DNA of 12,371 nt, from the NCBI GenBank assembly GCA_021769025.1, contig JAETTS010000039.1, positions 1 to 12,371 on the forward strand. Reading direction: 5' to 3'. Source of the stretch: Enterocloster bolteae. Lineage in GTDB: Bacteria; Bacillota_A; Clostridia; Lachnospirales; Lachnospiraceae. Shown in pieces: positions 7,685 through 12,371 of this stretch. The notes below the pieces were generated by a model. It had not been told where the DNA came from, did not search any database, and worked only from the letters and a program-made list of their open reading frames with translations. The translations under genes and the position numbers were made by a program. Numbering within the stretch: position 1 is the first letter of the stretch; each line of letters opens with the position of its first letter.

Positions 7685-7952
7685 CTTGCCCTGATTCGAT
7701 GAAGATTAGTTTTTAATGTTTAAAAAATCATGAAAAGGCCGCCTGAGAAAGGAATCCTGCTGTATTCTCCTGGGCACGCTCGCACTTCAGTGAACACTTG
7801 GCAAGGTCTTTTCGAGCCCAGTGTGAACAATATACCCGGAGGGTGACGTGAAGAGCGTGCCCAGGAGAACACAAAATAAGTCCCTCTCACGGCGGACCTT
7901 AACTAAACGACATTGCCCTTGAAGTGTTTCCAATAGTTACATTCAGGGCAAG
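7685..7952. repeat. Large branched inverted-repeat element between mocA-yqeC and hicB
   Basis: The outer pair CTTGCCCTGA (7685-7694) and TCAGGGCAAG (7943-7952) is perfect. Inside, 7735-7748 pairs with 7885-7900 with two one-base bulges (AAGG, CCGCC, TGAGA against CCTT, GGCGG, TCTCA). Next, 7765-7781 pairs perfectly over 17 bp with 7853-7869. The 71-base apex carries further hairpins at 7783-7792 (CACT/AGTG), 7794-7824 (ACACT-t-GGC with GCC-c-AGTGT) and 7834-7844 (ACCC/GGGT). It fills nearly the whole 285-base gap. No T-run follows the stems on the plus strand, so it is not a standard terminator. It could be a non-autonomous mobile element or a structured RNA. Confidence 0.75.
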
Positions 7953-7963
7953 ATATTTCACTT

Positions 7964-8341
7964 TTATGCCTGTATTTTAGAAAGAAGAGCCTCCTGCAGT
8001 ACCTGAGAAAAATTTATCCCCATAGAAATAGCCCGGTCATTCAGCCATGAAGGAATAGTTAATGTCTTTTTTACCGCTTTGGTTTCTTTATATTGATTTA
8101 TATCACAGGACACAAGAGAAGAAAAGCCGTCATTCACATGAATAGAAGAAATATCCGAAGGAGAAGCAATCACTTTTCTCTGCTCCAGAAGAGTAAGAAG
8201 ATAACCAGCCAAAGCCTCTTGCGCAGCCTCCATGGTTTCATTCAGGGACTCACCATAAGTATGGCAGCCCTCCAAATCAGGAAATTCAACCCAATACGCG
8301 CCTTCCTCCTTATGGAAGACAGCAGGATATACAAACAACAT
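7964..8341 (-). CDS. hicB: HicB family antitoxin
   Basis: This 125-residue protein has the HicB layout. The N-terminal half is the degenerate RNase H-like fold (YPAVFHKEEGAYWVEFPDLEGCHTYG, then a helix with AAQEALAGYL). The C-terminus, KKTLTIPSWLNDRAISMGINFSQVLQEALLSKI, is a ribbon-helix-helix DNA-binding segment. The start at 8341 is preferred over the in-frame ATG at 8359 because GGAGG lies 7 bases upstream of it. It follows hicA by 33 bases on the same strand. In the family HicB binds and neutralises HicA and represses the operon; a fitting palindromic operator lies upstream of hicA. The gene sits on the opposite strand to all the selenium genes and its DNA is more AT-rich. Confidence 0.88.
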   Translation of the reverse strand: MLFVYPAVFHKEEGAYWVEFPDLEGCHTYGESLNETMEAAQEALAGYLLTLLEQRKVIASPSDISSIHVNDGFSSLVSCDINQYKETKAVKKTLTIPSWLNDRAISMGINFSQVLQEALLSKIQA

Positions 8342-8374
8342 AATGATACCTCCATACATAAAAATAAAGAAGGA

Positions 8375-8551
8375 TTATTTCAGTTCCGCCTCCTTAAGAA
8401 TACGGTTAAGTAAGCCAGTTGGAACATCTTTCCCATGCAAAGGAACAACGGTAGTTTTCCCATCTTTTTGAAGAATATGGTGGCTTCCGTTTACTCGAAT
8501 CACAGTCCATCCATTTTTCTTCAAAAGCTTTAGCAAATCCCTGTCTTTCAT
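8375..8551 (-). CDS. hicA: HicA family mRNA interferase toxin
   Basis: This 58-residue protein, starting MKDRDLLKLLKKNGW, has the compact double-stranded-RNA-binding fold of HicA toxins, with GSHHIL at 22-27 holding the expected catalytic histidine and a C-terminal VPTGLLNRILKEAEL helix. HicA toxins cleave mRNA and slow translation until bound by HicB. The start at 8551 is chosen because the family N-terminus begins there and a purine-rich AAGGGGGTGGAG precedes it on the minus strand; an upstream in-frame ATG at 8608 lies before the predicted promoter spacer and is unlikely. It is the first gene of the hicA-hicB unit. Confidence 0.88.
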   Translation of the reverse strand: MKDRDLLKLLKKNGWTVIRVNGSHHILQKDGKTTVVPLHGKDVPTGLLNRILKEAELK

Positions 8552-8572
8552 GCTCCACCCCCTTACAGGTAT

Positions 8573-8601
8573 ATAATAACACGTGTTGCACGTATTATCA
8601 A
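8573..8601 (-). promoter_or_regulatory. hicAB promoter with palindromic operator
   Basis: On the minus strand TTGATA (plus 8596-8601) and TATTAT (plus 8573-8578) are separated by exactly 17 bases. An imperfect 23-bp palindrome covers plus 8576-8598: ATAA-c-ACGTG-ttg-CACGT-a-TTAT, with one mismatched position per side. It fills the spacer between the two boxes, a typical place for an autorepressor such as HicB to block RNA polymerase. Confidence 0.65.
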
Positions 8602-8654
8602 GCAGCATTTACGCTTCTATTATAAAAGCAGATAAAAAAGATATGCTTAAATAA

Positions 8655-8683
8655 TTGTATTGATTCAGAAAAACTTATATGAT
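8655..8683 (+). promoter_or_regulatory. Possible sigma-A promoter of the selD operon
   Basis: TTGTAT at 8655-8660 and TATGAT at 8678-8683 are 17 bases apart, 45 bases before the selD start. An alternative pair, TTGATT and TAGGAT, overlaps it. The -10 box is good and the -35 box is weak. Its position diverging from hicA makes a new transcription start here plausible. Confidence 0.4.
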
Positions 8684-8728
8684 AGGATAAACAAAACAAG
8701 AACCCAAAACCAGAAAAGAGAGAAAACC

Positions 8729-9754
8729 ATGTCCGAAAAAATCATATTTTGCAAAGGCGGCGGCTGCACAGCCAAACTAGGCGCAGGCGTATTATCCCAT
8801 GTACTGGACCGCCTTCCCAAAGGCCCCAGAGACAACAACCTCTTAATCGGATACGACAGCAGAGACGACGCAGCCGTATACCAGGTAACAGACGACCTGG
8901 CCATTGTGCAGACGCTGGACTTTTTCCCTCCCATGGTAGACGACCCCTATCTTTTCGGCAAAATAGCCGCAGCCAATGCCTTAAGCGATATCTACGCCAT
9001 GGGCGGCCAGGTAAAGACAGCACTGAATATCGTCTGCTTCCCAGAAAATATGGACCTAAACATACTAGGAGAAATCATGCGCGGAGGAAGCGAGAAAGTC
9101 ATAGAAGCAGGCGGAACCCTGGCAGGCGGACACTCCATCGCAGACGACACCGTCAAATACGGCCTGTCCGTCACCGGCACCATCCATCCCAGACAGATAT
9201 ACCCCAACAACCAGGGCCAGCCAGGAGACTGTCTCCTATTGACCAAAAAACTGGGAGTCGGAATCATCTGCACCGCCAGCCGCATTGGCGAGGCATCACC
9301 AGAAGCCATGGAAGAAGCCACAACCTCCATGACCATGTTAAACAAACAAGCCTCCCAGATTTGCAGAGACTACGAAATACACGCATGCACCGATGTCACC
9401 GGCTTCGGACTATTAGGACACCTTCACGAGATGCTGGACAAAAGACACTCCGCCATCCTGTACAGCCCCCAGATACCAATTATGACAGAAGCCCTTCACT
9501 ACGCCGACGAATTCTTCTTGACAGCAGCCGGCCAGAAAAACCGCAACCATATGGCAGCACACGTCAAATTCAGGCAGATTCCCTTCGCCATGGAAGAAAT
9601 ACTGTTTGACCCCCAGACCTCCGGCGGACTCCTGATAGCCGCAGCACCAGGCCAGGCAGAAGAACTATTGACAGCCCTGAAAAAAGAAGGCCTGCCAGCA
9701 GCCATCATAGGACAGATAATCCCCAGAGAACAGACAGAAATCCACGTACAGTAG
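8729..9754 (+). CDS. selD: Selenide, water dikinase (selenophosphate synthetase), cysteine form
   Basis: This 341-residue enzyme makes selenophosphate from selenide and ATP. Seen: the N-terminal glycine-rich active-site loop CKGGGCTAK at 8-16, with C13 at the position that is Cys or Sec in the family and K16 as the partner lysine; DSRDDAAVY; the long [29 protein letters not shown] segment (metal and nucleotide binding); and AGGHSIADD. Because C13 is cysteine, no selenocysteine machinery is needed to make it. The start at 8729 fits the SelD N-terminus; the frame is open to an ATG at 8660, but those 23 residues overlap the promoter candidate. The ribosome site is weak (AGAGAGAAA). It leads an operon with DUF3343, a cysteine desulfurase-like gene and yedF. 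With no selA, selB or selU here, its product is inferred to feed the molybdenum hydroxylase. Confidence 0.93.
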   Translation: MSEKIIFCKGGGCTAKLGAGVLSHVLDRLPKGPRDNNLLIGYDSRDDAAVYQVTDDLAIVQTLDFFPPMVDDPYLFGKIAAANALSDIYAMGGQVKTALNIVCFPENMDLNILGEIMRGGSEKVIEAGGTLAGGHSIADDTVKYGLSVTGTIHPRQIYPNNQGQPGDCLLLTKKLGVGIICTASRIGEASPEAMEEATTSMTMLNKQASQICRDYEIHACTDVTGFGLLGHLHEMLDKRHSAILYSPQIPIMTEALHYADEFFLTAAGQKNRNHMAAHVKFRQIPFAMEEILFDPQTSGGLLIAAAPGQAEELLTALKKEGLPAAIIGQIIPREQTEIHVQ

Positions 9755-9781
9755 AACCCATCCCCTTAATGGAGCCAAACA

Positions 9782-10018
9782 ATGCGAAAAAAAGAACAAA
9801 AGCTGATAATCACCTTTCACACCACAGAAGAAGCCATGGAAATGGAAGAATTCTGCCGCCAAAGGCAGATAGAAGGGCGGCTGATTCCCGTCCCCCGCTC
9901 CATTTCCGCCGGATGCGGCCTGGCCTGGTGCACCAGCCCAGAAAGCCGCCAGATGATTACCAATGCCATAGCACAAGCAGGCATCAAAACCCAAGCCATA
10001 CAAGAATGCGAGGTCTGA
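9782..10018 (+). CDS. DUF3343 family small protein of the selenium hydroxylase locus
   Basis: This 78-residue protein matches the DUF3343 pattern: a short ferredoxin-like or putative Se/S carrier protein with the conserved segment PVPRSISAGCGLAWC (residues 36-50), where the GCG cysteine is the family hallmark. It lies 27 bases after selD and ends 5 bases before the next start, so it is in the same operon. Family knowledge: it is repeatedly found between SelD and the class V aminotransferase in selenium-dependent hydroxylase loci and has been suggested as a selenium or sulfur carrier; this is unproven. The ribosome site is modest (TGGAG around 9769-9773). Confidence 0.82.
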   Translation: MRKKEQKLIITFHTTEEAMEMEEFCRQRQIEGRLIPVPRSISAGCGLAWCTSPESRQMITNAIAQAGIKTQAIQECEV

Positions 10019-10023
10019 AACCC

Positions 10024-11175
10024 ATGATATACTTAGACAATGCAGCCACAGCCCTAAAAAGGCCAGACTGTGTAAAAACAGCCGTAGCCGAAGCCCTGTG
10101 CTCCCTGGGAAATGCCGGAAGAGGCGCTCACGAAGCCACCCTTCACGCATCCCGGAACCTGTACAGCACCAGAAAAAAACTAAACCAGTTCTTCAACGGA
10201 GAAAGCCCCTCACAGATAGCCTTCACCATGAATGCCACAGAAAGCCTGAACATTGCCATAAAAGGCATCCTAAATCCAGGAGACCACGTGATAACCACTG
10301 TATCCGAACACAACTCCGTGCTGCGCCCCCTGTACCAGATGGAGGCAAAAGGCATAGAGATAACCATACTCCCCTGCGACCCCAAAGGCCGCATTGCCTC
10401 TCAAGACTTTGCCAAGGCAATCAGGAAAAACACCCGCGCCATCATCTGCGCCCACGGCTCCAACCTAACCGGAAACCTTATAGACATCAAGGCCGTAGGC
10501 CAGATAGCCCACAGCCATAACCTGCTGTTTATAGTAGACGCATCCCAGACCGCAGGCATAATCCCCATCGACGTACAAGACCTGAAAATCCATGTCCTCT
10601 GCTTCACCGGCCACAAAAGCCTTCTAGGCCCCCAGGGCACCGGCGGAATATACGTGAAACAAGGCATAAACATACGCCCCTTAAAAACCGGCGGAAGCGG
10701 AATACAAACCTACGAAAAAAACCATCCCCCCCAGATGCCCACAGCCCTTGAAGCCGGAACCCAGAACGGACACGGAATCGCCGGACTCCATGCCGCCATA
10801 ACCTACCTGCAAGACACAGGAATCCACAACATAAGACAACAAGAGCTCAAGCTCATGCGCCGCTTCCACCAGGGAATAAAAGACATTCCAGGAATAAAAC
10901 TATACGGCGATTACGACACAGACAACCGCTGTCCCATAGTCACCCTCAACCTGGCAGACTGGGATTCCTCCCTTGTCAGCGACCAGCTGTTCACAAAATA
11001 CCATATCGCCACCCGTCCCGGCGCCCACTGCGCCCCCCTGATGCACCAGGCCTTGGGAACCATAGAACAAGGCGCAGTCCGTTTCAGCTTCTCCCATTAC
11101 AACACCGAAGAAGAAATAGACACAGCCATTCAGGCCATGAAACAGCTGGCAGAAGAAAACTCCATCCAGCCATAA
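10024..11175 (+). CDS. SufS/CsdB-like class V aminotransferase (cysteine desulfurase or selenocysteine lyase-like)
   Basis: This 383-residue PLP enzyme is of the cysteine desulfurase family seen beside SelD (EF2568-like subfamily). Seen: the N-terminal MIYLDNAATALKRP, the PLP-binding region with H96 and D172, the Schiff-base lysine K198 in FTGHKSLLGPQGTGG, and the catalytic cysteine C336 in RPGAHCAPLMH, the group II (SufS/CsdB) pattern, followed by GAVRFSFSHYNTEEEID. It likely releases sulfur from cysteine or selenium from selenocysteine as a persulfide or perselenide for SelD, DUF3343 or YedF. The start at 10024 is set by homology and by the DUF3343 stop 5 bases upstream; the frame also opens at 9769, but that stretch is an out-of-frame reading of the DUF3343 gene. 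No SufU or SufBCD gene is adjacent, which argues against a general Fe-S role. Confidence 0.9.
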   Translation: MIYLDNAATALKRPDCVKTAVAEALCSLGNAGRGAHEATLHASRNLYSTRKKLNQFFNGESPSQIAFTMNATESLNIAIKGILNPGDHVITTVSEHNSVLRPLYQMEAKGIEITILPCDPKGRIASQDFAKAIRKNTRAIICAHGSNLTGNLIDIKAVGQIAHSHNLLFIVDASQTAGIIPIDVQDLKIHVLCFTGHKSLLGPQGTGGIYVKQGINIRPLKTGGSGIQTYEKNHPPQMPTALEAGTQNGHGIAGLHAAITYLQDTGIHNIRQQELKLMRRFHQGIKDIPGIKLYGDYDTDNRCPIVTLNLADWDSSLVSDQLFTKYHIATRPGAHCAPLMHQALGTIEQGAVRFSFSHYNTEEEIDTAIQAMKQLAEENSIQP

Positions 11176-11224
11176 AACACAGCCCCCCAAGACGCAGCCA
11201 CCTCCCAGGCCACCCAATTATGAT

Positions 11225-11250
11225 ACTCAATAAAGACACTCAATAAAGAC
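11225..11250 (+). repeat. 13-bp tandem duplication upstream of yedF
   Basis: ACTCAATAAAGAC occurs twice in direct succession (11225-11237 and 11238-11250) in the 113-base gap before yedF. No hairpin or promoter is evident around it; the yedF ribosome site AAGGAGAA follows at 11273-11280. Confidence 0.85.
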
Positions 11251-11288
11251 ACCCAGCCCCTAATACAAACAAAAAGGAGAAAAACAAC

Positions 11289-12023
11289 ATGGAAAAAAGA
11301 CTCATAGACGCAAGAGGCCTTGCCTGCCCCCTCCCCGTAGTAAATACCAAAAAAGCAATCGGAGAATTCAAAGAAGAAGGCATCCTAACCGTTCTGGTAG
11401 ACAACGAAATCGCCGTCCAGAACCTGAAAAAATTCGCTGCCCAAAAAGGCCTTGCCGCCGCCGGTGAGAAAAAATCAGACACCCAATACCAGGTAACCAT
11501 CCAGATTCCCCCCAAGCCATTCTCCACATCCCCCACAGCCGCCCACCCCACCCCCGTTACCCCACAACCAGACCAAGGCCAGCCAAACCAAAAACAACCC
11601 AACCAAGCTCAGCCAGACCAGCCGCAGCCAGACCAACCAAACCAGCCGCAACCAGACCAAGAAACCTGCACCCCCGACTCCAGAAAAAAAGGAATGGTAG
11701 CCATCCTCTCCGCCAACATGATGGGAAACGGCGACGCAAAACTGGGAAAAGCACTGATGAAAGCCTTCATCTTCGCCTTGACCAAACAAGACACACTGCC
11801 AGAGACCATTGTCTGCTACAATTCCGGCGCCTACCTAACCTGCCAGGGCTCAGACTCACTGGAAGACTTCAAGAACCTGGAAGCAGAAGGCGTCACCATC
11901 GTCACCTGCGGAACCTGCCTGGACTTCTACGGAATCAAAGACAGGCTTGCGGTGGGAACCATTACCAACATGTACGAGATAGTAGAAATCATGGAACAAG
12001 CCACATCCATTCTGCGCCCATAA
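11289..12023 (+). CDS. yedF: Selenium metabolism sulfurtransferase-like protein YedF with a long Gln/Pro linker
   Basis: This 244-residue protein has two domains. Residues 1-72 are a TusA/SirA-like domain with the carrier cysteine C13 in RGLACPLPV. Residues 135-244 are a DsrE-like domain with the family signature TCGTCLDFYG (C207 and C210) and NSGAYLTCQGSDS. Between them residues 74-134 form a low-complexity linker of repeating QPDQ, QPNQ and PQPDQ blocks, clearly longer than the short linker I expect in YedF proteins. Family knowledge: YedF travels with SelD and molybdenum hydroxylase maturation genes and probably passes selenium or sulfur between partners; its exact role is unproven. It is last in the selD operon, with a good ribosome site AAGGAGAA 8 bases before the ATG. 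Confidence 0.92.
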   Translation: MEKRLIDARGLACPLPVVNTKKAIGEFKEEGILTVLVDNEIAVQNLKKFAAQKGLAAAGEKKSDTQYQVTIQIPPKPFSTSPTAAHPTPVTPQPDQGQPNQKQPNQAQPDQPQPDQPNQPQPDQETCTPDSRKKGMVAILSANMMGNGDAKLGKALMKAFIFALTKQDTLPETIVCYNSGAYLTCQGSDSLEDFKNLEAEGVTIVTCGTCLDFYGIKDRLAVGTITNMYEIVEIMEQATSILRP

Positions 12024-12166
12024 AAAAGTCCTGGTTCGTCTAAAGGTATCCGATAAATTAAGCACCCATTGCCTGCGCCTTTGCGTACACGCAAAGCTAT
12101 GACCGCATTATATTCAGCCAAACATCCTTGTCTATTTGCTCAGTGACGTTTTGTAAAGGACTTTTT
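12023..12166. repeat. Inverted-repeat structure directly after yedF
   Basis: AAAAAGTCCT (12023-12032, starting on the last base of the yedF stop) is the exact reverse complement of AGGACTTTTT (12157-12166). Inside lies a strong hairpin, CTTTGCGT (12079-12086) against ACGCAAAG (12089-12096). The right arm ends in five Ts, so it might help stop transcription, but the 124-base loop is too long for a standard intrinsic terminator. Confidence 0.5.
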
Positions 12167-12197
12167 AATCAAATTCACAGAAAATTTGCATTTCAGG

Positions 12198-12240
12198 GCA
12201 AAAAATAAGGCCGGGAACCTGTTTTTAGATTTCCGGCCTA
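12198..12240 (-). terminator. Intrinsic terminator of the minus-strand gene at the right edge
   Basis: AGGCCGG at 12208-12214 pairs with CCGGCCT at 12233-12239, extended inward by a G-T pair and two A-T pairs. On the minus strand the stem is followed by TTATTTTTTG (plus 12198-12207), and it lies just after the stop codon of the minus-strand gene ending at 12249. On the plus strand only a weak CGGTTTT follows, so any action on the selD operon would be poorer. Confidence 0.75.
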
Positions 12241-12248
12241 CGGTTTTA

Positions 12249-12371
12249 CTATGCTGTCCGTTCTGCTTTCAGTTTTTTCACTTCGTCAAGTGGAAGTCCT
12301 GCGTATTCCGCAATTTTTTCAAGTGTCAAAATCCCATCTGCCAACATTCTCTTTGCGGAATTGATTGCTCC
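12249..12371 (-). CDS. 3' end of a gene resembling the C-terminus of Rpn/PD-(D/E)XK transposase-like proteins (partial)
   Basis: Read from the right edge on the minus strand, 40 codons run open to a TAG at 12249-12251. The peptide contains AKRMLADGILTLEKIAEYAG and then LPLDEVKKLKAERTA. A final helix-turn-helix-like motif of this form (LADGxLTLEEIAEYxGLSLEEVKKL) is common at the C-terminus of Rpn family nucleases and PDDEXK transposase-like proteins of Clostridia. The body of the gene lies outside the window, so the family call is tentative. A terminator follows directly. Confidence 0.6.
   Translation of the reverse strand, partial: GAINSAKRMLADGILTLEKIAEYAGLPLDEVKKLKAERTA

Noticed and set aside
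7735..7900. Intrinsic terminator for mocA-yqeC or hicAB
   Set aside because: The stems are too large and no T-run follows on either strand close to the stem.
8093..8413. Plus-strand open frame of 106 codons over hicB
   Set aside because: It is an antisense shadow of hicB and has no ribosome site.
8753..8780. Selenocysteine in SelD or another gene
   Set aside because: The active-site codon of SelD is TGC (Cys) and no in-frame TGA interrupts any recognised gene.
9769..10023. Start of the cysteine desulfurase-like gene at ATG 9769
   Set aside because: The first 85 codons are an out-of-frame reading of the DUF3343 gene; the family N-terminus begins at 10024.

Overview
Organism: the window looks like a Firmicutes (class Clostridia) chromosome, most likely a Lachnospiraceae gut anaerobe. 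The reasons are strong AGGAGG-type ribosome binding sites, about 50% GC genes rich in ATA, GTA and GGA codons, a selenium-dependent molybdenum hydroxylase gene set of the Enterococcus/Clostridium type, and the tail of a gene resembling the Rpn/PD-(D/E)XK transposase-like proteins common in that family. The family-level call is an inference; no rRNA or other marker is present. Layout: (1) 56-2528, an NfnA/NfnB-like (SudB/SudA, 'GltA') FAD/NAD(P) iron-sulfur oxidoreductase pair. (2) 2529-2789, a non-coding gap holding a 164-bp element with perfect 10-bp inverted ends and three internal hairpins. (3) 2790-7678, an operon of xdh (fused 2Fe-2S plus molybdopterin hydroxylase), yqeB, and a mocA-yqeC fusion; yqeB and the fusion are separated by a striking 25-bp tandem repeat array. 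(4) 7679-7963, a non-coding gap holding a 268-bp highly branched inverted-repeat element. (5) 7964-8551, a hicAB toxin-antitoxin pair on the minus strand, with a promoter and palindromic operator at 8573-8601. (6) 8729-12023, a second plus-strand selenium unit: selD, a DUF3343 gene, a SufS/CsdB-like cysteine desulfurase/selenocysteine lyase-like gene, and yedF. (7) 12024-12371, a non-coding gap with another inverted-repeat structure, a minus-strand terminator, and the 3' end of a minus-strand gene cut by the window edge. How it works together: the cysteine desulfurase-like protein, DUF3343 protein and YedF probably mobilise or carry selenium (or sulfur), and SelD makes selenophosphate. MocA activates the molybdopterin cofactor, and YqeB and YqeC are the dedicated but biochemically unclear maturation factors that put a labile selenium ligand on the hydroxylase. 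No selA, selB, selC or selU is visible, so within this window SelD serves the hydroxylase ('orphan SelD' pattern). The hydroxylase has no FAD domain and no FAD subunit is encoded beside it, so the upstream NfnAB-like flavoprotein pair is a plausible but unproven electron partner. The core system is known. The less ordinary parts are the MocA-YqeC fusion with a duplicated junction, the repeat array carrying an SD-like sequence and an ATG in most units, the structured intergenic elements, the long Gln/Pro linker in YedF, and the toxin-antitoxin pair lodged between the two halves of the selenium locus.
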